From Neobacillus mesonae (GTDB lineage: Bacteria > Bacillota > Bacilli > Bacillales > Cytobacillaceae), in the NCBI RefSeq assembly GCF_001636315.1, contig NZ_KV440949.1, forward strand, positions 336,203-400,202: a stretch of DNA of 64,000 nucleotides, written 5' to 3'. Position 1 is the first letter of the stretch; the number at the start of each line of letters is the position of its first letter. Both the position numbers and the translations under genes were made by a program. The notes below the pieces were generated by a model, which worked only from the letters and a program-made list of their open reading frames with translations, did not search any database and was not told the origin of the DNA. This document shows, one piece after another, positions 18,786 to 27,408 of this stretch.

Positions 18786-19535
18786 TTAGGCAGCTACCTG
18801 GGCATGAGTTCGGTATAGAACCGGACTCATGCCTTTTAATTTTGCCTTAATCCGTTTGTGATTATAGTAATAAATATATTTCTCTAATTCTACTTTAAAA
18901 TGCTGCATACTCTCAAATTCTTTTAAATAGAGTAATTCAGACTTTAATAAGCCAAAGAAATTCTCCATGACTGCGTTATCTAAACAATTCCCCTTACGTG
19001 ACATACTCTGAGTAATCCCACGTTCTTTTAAAGCATGTTGGTACTGCTTCATTTGATAATGCCAACCTTGATCAGAATGGAGGATGGGGGTGTCTCCGTC
19101 ATTTAGACGTTTAAAAGCTTTATCCAGCATTTTTGAAACAAGTGGATAAACAGGACGCTTTTCTGTGTTAAAAGCGATGATTTCCCCGTTGTATAAATCT
19201 AGAATGGTGGATAAATATAGCTTCTCTCCATGTAGGTGGAATTCTGTTACATCCGTTACCCACTTCTCATTAGGCTTTGATGCTTTAAATTCACGCTCCA
19301 AAATATTAGGGGCAATTTTACCTACTTGCCCACGGTATGAACGATATTTTTTCATGCGTACAAGACATTTTAATCCCATTTCATTCATCAGGCGGCGAAC
19401 AGTTTTATGATTAATTTGTAATCCTTGATTACGTAATTCCAACGTGATACGACGATATCCATATCGTCCTTGATGTTCCTCAAAAATATGATTAATTAGT
19501 TCTTTGACTTCCTTATATTTATCTGGACGATTCAT
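18786..19535 (-). CDS. IS3/IS150-type transposase OrfB (DDE integrase)
   Basis: Catalytic part of the transposase. An HTH_21 segment ([11 protein letters not shown]) is followed by the RNase-H-like domain with DDE residues: D in WVTDVTEF, D in HSDQGWHYQ and E in [10 protein letters not shown]. The listed start is the first ATG (MNRPDKY). The frame is open further upstream through the orfA end (..[11 protein letters not shown]) to the slippery site near 19685, so the functional protein is probably an OrfAB fusion made by -1 frameshifting. Confidence 0.92.
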   Translation of the reverse strand: MNRPDKYKEVKELINHIFEEHQGRYGYRRITLELRNQGLQINHKTVRRLMNEMGLKCLVRMKKYRSYRGQVGKIAPNILEREFKASKPNEKWVTDVTEFHLHGEKLYLSTILDLYNGEIIAFNTEKRPVYPLVSKMLDKAFKRLNDGDTPILHSDQGWHYQMKQYQHALKERGITQSMSRKGNCLDNAVMENFFGLLKSELLYLKEFESMQHFKVELEKYIYYYNHKRIKAKLKGMSPVLYRTHAQVAA

Positions 19536-19624
19536 TTGTTTAATCCAGTAATAATAGGTACTACGCGCAATACCAGCGACCTTTACTAGATCGATAACTT
19601 TAAATTCATGCCTTAATTCATATA

Positions 19625-20134
19625 TTACTTGCGCTTTGTCTTGTTCCGTAATTTTTCTTTTTCTTGAATTAAGGCACTCAACTTTTTTAAATAGGCATTC
19701 TCCATACGTAAACGCTCAATTTCAGCGCGTAACGCTTTTTCAGATCCTTCCGCCGGTTGAGCTTTGTTTGTTTCTTTTTTCATGGATGAACGCCCCTTTG
19801 TCTTTGGTTGAAGAGCGTCAATCCCTTGAGTTTCAAATAAACACTTCCAATTCCCGACTGTTGTAGAGGCTGGAATGTTAAATGCTAAAGCTGCTTCATC
19901 GATGGACGCTCCCATCTCGTTTATATAATTTAGTACGTCCATTTTAAACTCTACTGGATAGTTTGTATATGTTTTGTGGAAAGCTGCTAATCCATGTTCA
20001 CGATACTTAGCTACCCATTTTTTTAACATCGTAATATTTACACTATATTTTCCAGCTATATCTTTAAAGGATTCTACCCCCTCAAGGTAGTCATAAATAG
20101 CTTCTAGTTTGGTTTCTAAAGAATATTTAGTCAT
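19625..20134 (-). CDS. IS3/IS150-type OrfA (HTH DNA-binding)
   Basis: The upstream frame of the element, 169 aa. It has two helix-turn-helix segments (residues about 5-50, [21 protein letters not shown], and about 60-105, [20 protein letters not shown]) and a C-terminal leucine-zipper coiled coil ([21 protein letters not shown]). These bind the IS ends and mediate assembly. The ATG at 20134 follows GGAGGTG by about 9 bases. Confidence 0.9.
   Translation of the reverse strand: MTKYSLETKLEAIYDYLEGVESFKDIAGKYSVNITMLKKWVAKYREHGLAAFHKTYTNYPVEFKMDVLNYINEMGASIDEAALAFNIPASTTVGNWKCLFETQGIDALQPKTKGRSSMKKETNKAQPAEGSEKALRAEIERLRMENAYLKKLSALIQEKEKLRNKTKRK
19682..19688 (-). other. Programmed -1 frameshift site A6G
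   Basis: The minus strand reads TTA AAA AAG TTG in the orfA frame. The A AAA AAG heptamer allows slippage into the frame that continues through orfB (..[11 protein letters not shown]..). This is the standard signal for OrfAB synthesis in IS3-family elements. Confidence 0.75.
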
Positions 20135-20194
20135 AAAAAACTGCACCTCCAATTGTTAGTTGTGTCTAACAATTGGGGTGCAGTTCAAAACGAC

Positions 20195-20207
20195 GGTTCC
20201 TTTTTTT
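20195..20207 (-). terminator. Proximal arm of the htrA terminator, split by the IS
   Basis: GGTTCCTTTTTTT pairs with AAAAAGGAACC at 18733-18743 in the ancestral sequence. With the IS in the loop, the two arms are about 1.45 kb apart. Confidence 0.65.
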
Positions 20208-20232
20208 GTTCATGATTAAAACGTAACTATCA

Positions 20233-21636
20233 TCAATCCGAGTTTCGATTATTTGTTAATTTAACCGTCAAGGTTTTCAGCTTTCCATCGCGATATATCT
20301 CACATTTAATATCATCACCTGATTTTACCTTCGTATATAAATATTTTCGTAATTCTGCTGAACTAGAAATTTTTTCACCATTCATCGACACAATTACATC
20401 TTTAGGCTGAAAACCAGCTCGCGCCGCTGCAGAATTCGGGTCGATATTCATAACGATGACTCCTTTGGTGACATCCTTTGGAAGGTCTCCCCAATACATC
20501 TGCGGAACTTCATTAAGGTCAGCTAATCCAATGCCCAAATATGGACGTTCGATTTTGCCGTTTTTAATTAATTGATTCACAATTGGGATCACATCATTAC
20601 TTGGAATCGCAAAGCCCAACCCTTCGACACCGCTTTCTGATATTTTCATACTGTTAATCCCAACAATCTGGCCTTCAGGATTGATGAGTGCCCCGCCGCT
20701 GTTTCCCGGGTTAATTGCGGCATCTGTCTGGATGACGGTTGTCTCCCAATTACCAGCCGATGTTGGTACTGAAATACTTCGGTTTGTCGCGCTGACAATC
20801 CCTTGGGTAACTGTTCGTGACAATTCAGATCCTAATGGATTGCCAATTGCATATACTTGGTCTCCTGGACGAAGTGTCGCTGAATCGCCAAATTCAGCCG
20901 TTGCATTAACATTTTTTTCGTCAATTTTTAGCACGGCTAAATCGGTTAAGGCATCTGTCCCAACCACTGTAGCCTGGGTCTTTGCTCCATCATATAAAGA
21001 CACTTCCAGCTTAGAGGCGCCTTCAACTACGTGATTATTTGTCACGATATATGCATGACCATTCTTTTTCTCAAAAATAACGCCAGAACCAGAACCTTGT
21101 TCAACATTTTGTGATGGTCCTGTTGTATTCCCAAAAAAGTCAACACTTTGTTGCTGTTGATAATTTTCAATCCCAACAATTGCCTTTGATACTCTTTCCA
21201 CCGTATTAGCAATTGAATTAGTATTTCCTGCTTGAGCCGAAACAGGTTTAGCCTGGGGGCCGGTTTGCTGGATTTGAACAGGCTGATCATCTGCTTGGGA
21301 CTGGAAGTTCTTCACATAATCCGTATGCGGCAGAATCGTTAAGGTTAAGACAGATCCTATGACACCTGCTGCCAATGTAGAGGCAAAACCTTTAATATTC
21401 TTTTTCATACGGTTATTTCGTGCAGGCTCTTTCCCTCTTTTTTCTTCTACTTTGAAATTACTATTTTCCGCCTCAACTTTTGTCGCATCATTTGTCACTT
21501 TTGGTTCCTCTTCACCCTTTGCTGTATCACTTGTTACTTTTCGTTCTGCCTCTACCTCAGGTGCATATTCTGAAGTATTGGCCGGCAGTGATAAATCAAC
21601 CGAATTTTCTTGTTCAAACTGCTCTTTATTTTCCAT
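20233..21636 (-). CDS. HtrA/DegP-like serine protease, membrane anchored
   Basis: A 467-aa protein. A 75-residue acidic cytoplasmic head is followed by one membrane helix (about 83-102, GFASTLAAGVIGSVLTLTIL), an extracytoplasmic trypsin-like domain and one PDZ domain. The catalytic triad is visible: His in VTNNHVVEGA, Asp in LTDLAVLK and Ser in NPGNSGGALIN. The PDZ region spans about 370-460 (YLGIGLADL..ARAGFQPKDVIVSMNGE). Such proteases degrade misfolded proteins at the membrane surface. It lies downstream of a two-component pair on the same strand, like the CssRS-HtrA type of stress circuits. Its terminator is interrupted by the IS. Confidence 0.93.
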   Translation of the reverse strand: MENKEQFEQENSVDLSLPANTSEYAPEVEAERKVTSDTAKGEEEPKVTNDATKVEAENSNFKVEEKRGKEPARNNRMKKNIKGFASTLAAGVIGSVLTLTILPHTDYVKNFQSQADDQPVQIQQTGPQAKPVSAQAGNTNSIANTVERVSKAIVGIENYQQQQSVDFFGNTTGPSQNVEQGSGSGVIFEKKNGHAYIVTNNHVVEGASKLEVSLYDGAKTQATVVGTDALTDLAVLKIDEKNVNATAEFGDSATLRPGDQVYAIGNPLGSELSRTVTQGIVSATNRSISVPTSAGNWETTVIQTDAAINPGNSGGALINPEGQIVGINSMKISESGVEGLGFAIPSNDVIPIVNQLIKNGKIERPYLGIGLADLNEVPQMYWGDLPKDVTKGVIVMNIDPNSAAARAGFQPKDVIVSMNGEKISSSAELRKYLYTKVKSGDDIKCEIYRDGKLKTLTVKLTNNRNSD

Positions 21637-21764
21637 ATTTGATCAACTCCTATAAAGTTAAATCAATGATTATATTTCTTGTCTTAAATGTATCCAACAA
21701 ATGTTAAAAAACTATGAACAATTTTAGACCGGTTTTGGAAAAATTTAAGAATTATTATAGAAAA

Positions 21765-21793
21765 CAAAAAGCCGCAGGTGTTTAATCTGCAGC
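21765..21793 (-). terminator. Weak hairpin after the histidine kinase gene
   Basis: GCCGCAG and CTGCAGC arms (21771-21777, 21787-21793) are followed by Ts on the minus strand. It separates the kinase gene from the htrA gene and may be leaky. Confidence 0.5.
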
Positions 21794-23233
21794 TCATTTC
21801 AAACTTGATTGTTTTGGAAAGGTGATAACAAATTTTGTCCCTTTTCCTTTTTCACTAAAGACTTTGATATCCCCGTTATGAAGATGTACGAGCTGCTTGA
21901 CGATCGATAATCCTAGGCCAAATTCGCCATACGGATTGGTGGTTCTGGATAAATCAGCTTTGTAAAAGCGCCGCCAAATATTTTCTACTTCATCCGCATC
22001 AATTCCAATCCCAGTATCCTCAATCTCAATAATCACATGATTGTGATCCGCTTTTCCCCGCAGCCAAATGATGCCATTTGCCGTAAATTGAATGCTGTTT
22101 TTAGTAATATTGATTAAAATTTGAACAAGACGATCATAGTCAGCTAATACATATAGGTCAGTAGAAGCATCCACAATTATCTGATCATTCTTTTCTTCAG
22201 CCTGAAGACCTAGTTGTTCCTGTATAATTTCCAGCACTTCCGTGAGCTGGATTTCCTCTTTAAATAAGTGAATCTGATTGGAGCGGATTTTTTCGTAATC
22301 GAGGTTTTCGTTTACAAGGCGGATTAATCTCTTGGCCTCTTGACTGACAAGATTAATCCCCCTTTCCTTATCCTCTTCAGGAATCATATTATTTTTTAAA
22401 CCTTCAATTACACCGCTGATAGTCGTAAGCGGCGTCCGCATTTCATGGGACACATCGGCCATAAATTGCCGGCGGCGGTTTTCCAGGCTTTCAATTTCCA
22501 GCATAGAAACATTAATTTTATCAACCATATTATTAAAATCATTCGCTAATTCTCCAATTTCATCATAATTAGAGGAATCAACATGGACATTATAATTTCC
22601 CGCGGATACTTGAGAAGCAGCATCGCGCAGACGCTGGATACGTTTAACGTGAATTCTAGACAAGTACCAGCTTTGAAGAAACGAGACACCAAATGAGATT
22701 AAAATGGTATAAAGTAAAATCTTATTTATTTGCTGAATCATTTTAATAGATCCGCTGATTGGCGATGTTAAAAGAATCCCGCCATAGAATTTATCATGAT
22801 CAATATACGGTAAAACAACAAATGTTACCCCATCTTGATCAAAACTTTTATAATCACTTTGAACCACAATGGTTTGTCCCTTTGTAACCTTTTCCCAATC
22901 GGAACGCGGCAGATTTTTTATTGCCGGCCCATGGTTATTGACTAAATACAGGTTCCCATCCCGGTCAAACATACTAAAGCTCATTTTTCTGGCCGCTAAA
23001 ACATTACTGTATTGATCAATAATCCGGTCTGAAGCAAGAGGCGCTTCTTTAATATCAGACAAGATCGCTTCGCCATATGATATAAGCTCATCTGCTTTAT
23101 TCTCATATACAAGATTTTCAAGATAATGCGCAAACAGCAGGCTCAGCAGTAAAAACGCCACGATGATAATACTAATATGGGTAGAAAACTGCTGGTAAAA
23201 ATACTTAAATTTCATCGGCTTTCGTTGTGTCAT
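21794..23233 (-). CDS. Sensor histidine kinase with HAMP domain
   Basis: A 479-aa kinase. First membrane helix about 15-38, extracytoplasmic domain, second helix about 170-190, then HAMP (RIQRLRDAASQVSAGNYNVHVDSSNYDEIGEL). H-box SHEMRTPLT, N-box ILINITKNSIQF, G1 EDTGIGID, F-box WRRFYKAD and G2 GLGLSIVKQLV are all intact. It overlaps the upstream regulator gene by 29 bases. With the neighbouring HtrA gene it looks like an envelope-stress sensor; the signal is unknown. Confidence 0.93.
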   Translation of the reverse strand: MTQRKPMKFKYFYQQFSTHISIIIVAFLLLSLLFAHYLENLVYENKADELISYGEAILSDIKEAPLASDRIIDQYSNVLAARKMSFSMFDRDGNLYLVNNHGPAIKNLPRSDWEKVTKGQTIVVQSDYKSFDQDGVTFVVLPYIDHDKFYGGILLTSPISGSIKMIQQINKILLYTILISFGVSFLQSWYLSRIHVKRIQRLRDAASQVSAGNYNVHVDSSNYDEIGELANDFNNMVDKINVSMLEIESLENRRRQFMADVSHEMRTPLTTISGVIEGLKNNMIPEEDKERGINLVSQEAKRLIRLVNENLDYEKIRSNQIHLFKEEIQLTEVLEIIQEQLGLQAEEKNDQIIVDASTDLYVLADYDRLVQILINITKNSIQFTANGIIWLRGKADHNHVIIEIEDTGIGIDADEVENIWRRFYKADLSRTTNPYGEFGLGLSIVKQLVHLHNGDIKVFSEKGKGTKFVITFPKQSSLK

Positions 23234-23906
23234 CGAACTTATACCCTACTCCCCAAACAGTATGGAAAAACGTCTGTGACGATATTTCTACTTTCTTCCG
23301 CAGCCGTTTAATATGAACATCAACGGTTCGTTCATCTCCGTAGAATTGATAGCCCCAGACGCTTTCAAGTAATTGCTCTCTTGAGAAAACCTGGCGTGGA
23401 TGTTCGGCCAAATAATAAAGCAGGTCAAACTCCTTCGGTGTAAGATTCGTAATTGGTGTTCCGTCAACAATTACTTCCCTGGTTGTTTTATTTATCTTAA
23501 AATGGTCCGTTTGCAGTATACCGTCCATTTCTTTAGAAGCTTGTGTTTGATAACGGCGGGTAACTGCTTTAATTCTAGCCATCAGAGTTAACGGACTAAA
23601 CGGTTTCGTAACATAATCGTCCGCTCCCATCTCGAGACCTAACACTTGATCGGATTCACTATCCTTTGCAGTTAACATTATAATTGGAACCGTTAACTTT
23701 TCTTCTCTTATTTTTCGGCAAATCGTCACCCCGTCCATTCCAGGGAGCATCCAGTCCACAATCAATGCATCCCAAGTACCATTTTTAAACTGCTTATAGC
23801 CTTCGAGCCCATCGTTCACAAATACGCCATCAATCCCTTCTTTGGCGAAAAACATCTCAATCATTGAACAAACACTTTTATTATCTTCAATCACTAATAT
23901 TTTCAA
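23205..23906 (-). CDS. OmpR-type response regulator
   Basis: A 233-aa regulator. Receiver motifs: VIEDN, phospho-Asp in LIVDWMLPGMDG, MLTAKD and VTKPFSP. C-terminal winged helix: LTPKEFDLLYYLAEHP, ERTVDVHIKRLRKKV and GVGYKF. The start is TTG with GGGAG about 10 bases upstream. It is first in a kinase-regulator operon upstream of htrA. Confidence 0.94.
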   Translation of the reverse strand: MKILVIEDNKSVCSMIEMFFAKEGIDGVFVNDGLEGYKQFKNGTWDALIVDWMLPGMDGVTICRKIREEKLTVPIIMLTAKDSESDQVLGLEMGADDYVTKPFSPLTLMARIKAVTRRYQTQASKEMDGILQTDHFKINKTTREVIVDGTPITNLTPKEFDLLYYLAEHPRQVFSREQLLESVWGYQFYGDERTVDVHIKRLRKKVEISSQTFFHTVWGVGYKFDDTTKADEI

Positions 23907-24038
23907 ATTAGTTCAACTCCCAGAAAAAACTTCACAATACTAGTGTAAACAAAATTTCCTCGATAGCAAAGGTTCTTATACTTTCTTCCCAGCTTATTAA
24001 TAGATTGTTCATAGTTTTGAAATAAATAAATAGGCAAA

Positions 24039-24064
24039 AAGGCCTTGAAACGTTTCAAGGCCTT
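24039..24064 (-). terminator. Perfect 26-bp palindromic terminator
   Basis: The whole 26 bases from AAGGCCTTGAAA to TTTCAAGGCCTT form a perfect palindrome, with a T-run after it on the minus strand, at the end of the thioesterase gene. Confidence 0.8.
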
Positions 24065-24086
24065 CACTGATCTCTATAGGGAAAAA

Positions 24087-24488
24087 TTAAGATAGAATGA
24101 GATGCTGTCTCAATCCATCTTTGATCAATTCCGGAAGCGGTTCACTTTTTTGTTTTTCAAAGTCAAAATACACCATTGTAACATTTCCGCGGGCAATCAG
24201 TTCATTTGTTTCTTCCACAACAATATCATGTTCAAGCTGGAAGCTTTTCGTTCCTATTTTGGATACAAAAGTTTTGATCCCTAATTTTTGATTGAAATAC
24301 CCTTGGCTGACAAAATCACATTTCGCAGATGCTAAAATAAAGTTCCAATTCTTTGCATCCGCTCCGTAACCAAGAGCCTCCAAAAAACGAATCCGCGCTT
24401 CTTCAAGATAAATAAAATAACTTGTATTATTAATATGACCAAGTGCATCAGTTTCACCAAATCTTACTGTAAGATTAGTTTCATGCAT
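24087..24488 (-). CDS. Acyl-CoA thioesterase, 4HBT hotdog family
   Basis: A 133-aa single hotdog domain. The N-terminal active-site region RFGETDALGHINNTSYFIYLEEARIRFL contains the conserved Asp and the GH-NN motif of 4-hydroxybenzoyl-CoA-thioesterase-type enzymes. It presumably hydrolyses acyl-CoA in the cytoplasm; the chain-length preference cannot be read. GGAAGAAG precedes the ATG. It is monocistronic with its own terminator. Confidence 0.9.
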   Translation of the reverse strand: MHETNLTVRFGETDALGHINNTSYFIYLEEARIRFLEALGYGADAKNWNFILASAKCDFVSQGYFNQKLGIKTFVSKIGTKSFQLEHDIVVEETNELIARGNVTMVYFDFEKQKSEPLPELIKDGLRQHLILS

Positions 24489-24682
24489 GTTTTCTTCTTC
24501 CTTCCAAAATTTGAATATTTACTTCATTATACAATCAATTATTTAATATTTATATTTTTTTGAATTGAAATCCCTCACCCTTATTTCCAATTTTTATAGT
24601 AGCGAATTTATTTATCAATGCCTCCTGTAGTTACATGAAACAACAAAAGATAAGCAATATTAAAACGAGGAGGTGTGATGCT

Positions 24683-25564
24683 ATGAATTTATCCTGGATA
24701 ATGGCATTTTGGCTGGCAGCCCAGCCGGTTAGTGCTCCTGAAGAGATAACCATTACAAAAGATGGCGTATTGATCACAACTATCAACCATTTGGATTTTT
24801 TCAACCCATATACAGACCTGCCAATTTTCGACGATCAAAAATATCAGCAGTTTTTAAACCAATTAGATCAACAAATTTCTATGGAGCCAAAAAATGCACG
24901 TATTGATCAAAAAGGGAATATCATTCCGGAAGAATCTGGTTCTAAAATCAATCGCGAGGCTTTTAGAGAGCGAATTTATTCTTATTTCTTTAACCAAAAT
25001 TATGCTAACTTAGAAATTCCAATGGAAACAGTCCATCCAAAAGTAGACAGCGAATTGCTAAGTGATATTCGCAGTAAGCGAATTGGAAGCTATGTAACAT
25101 CATTTAACCCTCACAATAGGAATCGTTCCTTTAACATTAAGCTCGCTGCTGAGGCCATAAATAATCATGTCGTTTTTCCTGAAGAGACATTTTCATTCAA
25201 TAAGGTTGTAGGAAAAAGGACGAAAGCAAAAGGATATTTAAAGGCCCCCGTAATTGTCCGAGGTGAATTCTCGGAAGATATTGGCGGGGGCATTTGCCAA
25301 GTATCATCTACTCTATTTAATGCCGTGGACAATGCCGGCCTTGCGATTGTAAAACGCTTTTCACACAGCCGGGATGTCCCCTACATCCCACCCGGAAGAG
25401 ATGCTACGGTCAGCTGGTATGGTCCTGACTTTGTATTTAAAAATAAGTATCAGCAGCCGGTCTTAATTAGAGCACGCACACTTGGAAATCTGCTGATTAT
25501 CAATTTGTATTCATCCGAAGGTATAAATTACCAACCGCGAAAAATTCCTAGAGCACTGCATTAA
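24683..25564 (+). CDS. VanW family protein
   Basis: A 293-aa protein. The hydrophobic N-terminus (LSWIMAFWLAAQPVSA) looks like a signal peptide or anchor. The VanW domain occupies about 145-285: SYVTSFNPHNRNRSFNIKLA, then FSFNKVVG.RT..KGY and the hallmark GGGICQVSSTLFNA, with HSRDVPYIPPGRDATV after it. VanW proteins are linked to cell-wall or spore biology, with no proven reaction. ATG 24683 is 7 bases from GGAGGTG; an earlier ATG at 24635 lacks an RBS. A strong hairpin follows. Confidence 0.87.
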   Translation: MNLSWIMAFWLAAQPVSAPEEITITKDGVLITTINHLDFFNPYTDLPIFDDQKYQQFLNQLDQQISMEPKNARIDQKGNIIPEESGSKINREAFRERIYSYFFNQNYANLEIPMETVHPKVDSELLSDIRSKRIGSYVTSFNPHNRNRSFNIKLAAEAINNHVVFPEETFSFNKVVGKRTKAKGYLKAPVIVRGEFSEDIGGGICQVSSTLFNAVDNAGLAIVKRFSHSRDVPYIPPGRDATVSWYGPDFVFKNKYQQPVLIRARTLGNLLIINLYSSEGINYQPRKIPRALH

Positions 25565-25620
25565 AAAAGTCCGCGATGGCGGACTTTTTACAGGCTGTCG
25601 AGAAACTCACGACAGCCTTT
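25564..25620 (+). terminator. Two consecutive terminators after vanW
   Basis: The first is AAAAAGTCCGC/GCGGACTTTTT (25564-25590). The second is AGGCTGTCG/CGACAGCCT plus Ts (25592-25621). Confidence 0.85.
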
Positions 25621-25693
25621 TATTCCACTTACATTCTTTAATGATTCTTTGCGTTAATATTTTATAATAAATTTATAAGCTCATTAAACTGGG

Positions 25694-25740
25694 CTGTTGA
25701 TTTGCGCTCCAGGCGCTTCGCTTTCCGCGGGCGTTGGAGG
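25694..25740. repeat. Truncated copy of a GC-rich palindromic repeat
   Basis: CTGTTGATTTGCGCTCC..CGCTTTCCGCGGGCG is the inverted counterpart of the right end of the complete copy at 26000-26132. Only one end is present; the IS1182 remnant lies between the two copies. Confidence 0.6.
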
Positions 25741-25772
25741 CCGTGTTTTATTTACTGATTCAACCCATTTTT

Positions 25773-25978
25773 TTAAAGGCTAATGCCAATATACATAAGT
25801 TTACGAAAGAAGAAGTTGAAGTAAAAACTCGCGAATATTTATAGGAATTAAATAAAGCAATAGAAGAGGACAGAGTTAAGTCTGGAAAAGCCTTAAAGGG
25901 ATAGGACAGAGTTAAGGCCTGCCAAAATACAAAAAAGTTTACAACACACTTAGCAAGGTTAGAAAAAGTGTGTTGCAT
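25773..25978 (+). pseudogene. IS1182-type transposase remnant
   Basis: Reading the plus strand gives KANANIHKFTKEEVEVKTRE, a TAG, then ELNKAIEEDRVKSGKALKG, another stop, and frame-worn residues. This resembles the segment of IS1182-type transposases that carries TKEEVE..T+EYLEELDKAIEEDR. Only about 70 codons remain and they are broken by stops. Recognition is from memory of the family. Confidence 0.6.
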
Positions 25979-25999
25979 ACTTTAGGTTGAAATGCACCT

Positions 26000-26132
26000 C
26001 TGTTGATTGGAGCGGAGGGTACTCGACTCCTGCGGGATCGAGAGGTCACGGGAGACCCCGCAGGCGTAAAAGCGCCGAGGAGGCTCCCGTACCTCCCCGC
26101 GGAAAGCGAGTGCCCGGAGCGGAAATCAACAG
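26000..26132. repeat. 133-bp GC-rich palindromic repeat
   Basis: It is bounded by CTGTTGATT and AATCAACAG, and its halves are imperfect inverted repeats (GGAGCGGAGGGTACTCG against CGAGTGCCCGGAGCGG complement), with an inner CCTGCGGG/CCCGCAGG hairpin. GC content is well above the surroundings. Repeats of this type are widely scattered in Bacillus-type genomes; a reading frame across it is not a gene. Confidence 0.75.
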
Positions 26133-26167
26133 GCCCCTTTGCATGGACTGTTTTTTATAAAAAGAAT

Positions 26168-26199
26168 AAAAAAAGTCCGCAAAAATGGCGGACTTTTTA
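26168..26199. terminator. Bidirectional terminator
   Basis: AAAAAAGTCCGC and GCGGACTTTTT arms with AAAAATG between, at the 3' end of the DUF3918-like gene. It closely resembles the terminator after vanW. Confidence 0.8.
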
Positions 26200-26200
26200 C

Positions 26201-26512
26201 TTACCTATTTTGATTATTATTGTTTAATGCACTTGCTAATAGCTCATCGGAAAACTCTGTTAACGCGGCATTATCCATATTGTTTAAATTCATTTTTGGA
26301 ACCATATTTTTTACCGAGTCCCTAATAGGACCAGCCATATTCTTAACTGAATCCCTCAGCGGAAGTGCCATATTATTTCGTCTTCCTTTCGTCATACCGT
26401 AAACAGCAGCCCCAATTCCAATACCGGCAAGTGATGCCCAGATGGCTCCTTTATTATTGCGCTTTGGCATAAACATTTTCATTAGCGGCATTCTTTTCAG
26501 ATTTCTTCTCAT
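26201..26512 (-). CDS. Small basic protein with DUF3918-like segment
   Basis: A 103-aa protein with a Met/Arg/Lys-rich head (MRRNLKRMP..MPKRNNKG), one glycine-rich membrane segment (IWASLAGIGIGAAVYGMTKG) like that of DUF3918/YrzQ proteins, and a tandem repeat (LRDSVKNMAGP / IRDSVKNMVPK). The ATG at 26512 is 8 bases after AAAGGGG; an upstream start (26560) lacks an RBS. Function unknown. Family similarity is limited to the membrane segment. Confidence 0.65.
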   Translation of the reverse strand: MRRNLKRMPLMKMFMPKRNNKGAIWASLAGIGIGAAVYGMTKGRRNNMALPLRDSVKNMAGPIRDSVKNMVPKMNLNNMDNAALTEFSDELLASALNNNNQNR

Positions 26513-26616
26513 GTTCAGCACCCCTTTACCTTTATGCGGAAGAACAAATGGGTCTTCCATTTACTTAATTTGTCCCCATTTCGGATGAGTATTAGTAGGA
26601 AACTGTACATGCTTTG

Positions 26617-27189
26617 TTATTTACTGACAGTCTTTTGTCCGTAATTTCCGTAAAGGAATTCCTTCGATAAAAATAAATACGTCAATTCGTGTTTTGGATA
26701 ATGCTTTAACGGGGTACCGGACAGCAAAAAAATCGGAAGCTGGCCCAGCTGTTTCACCACACGATAGCAATAGCTTTGAGGTATAAAACATTCAAAACCT
26801 AACGATTGAACACCACGGTTAAGTGTAGTTATTCCAATAATCGCCTTAATTTTATCTTGCTTCGGATGGGCTTTAAGATAATTAGTCAGAGCTGGCATGG
26901 ATTGGAGTACCAGCTTGTAAATCATTCGGGATCGTTTTAGTTCATTTTTGATTCTTACATATTCCATTAACAAGCGAACATTGTGAAGATGAATTTTTAA
27001 AAGCAGATCGTTTTTCCCGATCACGGTGCCGTCTGATAGAATTATCCTTTTCCCCCTATATTTTGTCACCCGTACACGGAAGATTGAGCGTTTTTTTTGG
27101 TCGTCCAATATATATTGTAAACGGGAACATATATAAAAAAGTGGATCCATCAGTTTCCATAACCAAAGAATTGCTAACCGAACAGCCAT
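26617..27189 (-). CDS. YkoP-like conserved hypothetical protein
   Basis: A 190-aa protein. The N-terminal hydrophobic segment (LAILWLWKLMDPLFYICSRLQYI), the beta-rich core FRVRVTKYRGKRIILSDGT, then LLLKIHLHNVRLL, and the later GFECFIP..YCYRVVKQLG recall the B. subtilis YkoP family, where LSDGT and KIHLHN are conserved. No enzymatic motif is certain. It stands alone between the DUF3918-like gene and a divergent methyltransferase gene. Confidence 0.6.
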   Translation of the reverse strand: MAVRLAILWLWKLMDPLFYICSRLQYILDDQKKRSIFRVRVTKYRGKRIILSDGTVIGKNDLLLKIHLHNVRLLMEYVRIKNELKRSRMIYKLVLQSMPALTNYLKAHPKQDKIKAIIGITTLNRGVQSLGFECFIPQSYCYRVVKQLGQLPIFLLSGTPLKHYPKHELTYLFLSKEFLYGNYGQKTVSK

Positions 27190-27408
27190 TTGCTACACTC
27201 CATTCCCATCGACCATAAGAATATGTTGTTGACCCTTTTTTATTATGGTATTAGGATATGAAAAATGAACTTGAAAATGAATCAGCGAATGAGCTATTCA
27301 TTGAATAATCTTAGTTTACATAATTCCATTATGGAATAATAAAAATAATCATATTGATAAGAGCACCTATTCCCGACCAAATTCATAAGATGCAAAAAAG
27401 GTGTTAGG

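Larger units (their letters stand above)
18754..20187 (-). mobile_element. IS3 family (IS150-type) insertion sequence, intact
   Basis: A 1434-bp element with imperfect terminal inverted repeats of about 25 bp: TGATCTGAACCC..GTTAGACA at the left end and TGAACTGCACCCC..GTTAGACA reading inward from the right. A 3-bp AAA duplication flanks it (18751-18753, 20188-20190), the usual IS3 target size. It carries orfA and orfB on the minus strand with a -1 frameshift signal, and the DDE triad is complete, so it may still be active. The family name rests on gene organisation and motifs. Confidence 0.92.

Noticed and set aside
26003..26227. Reading frame of 74 codons
   Set aside because: It is produced by the GC-rich palindromic repeat and has no RBS.
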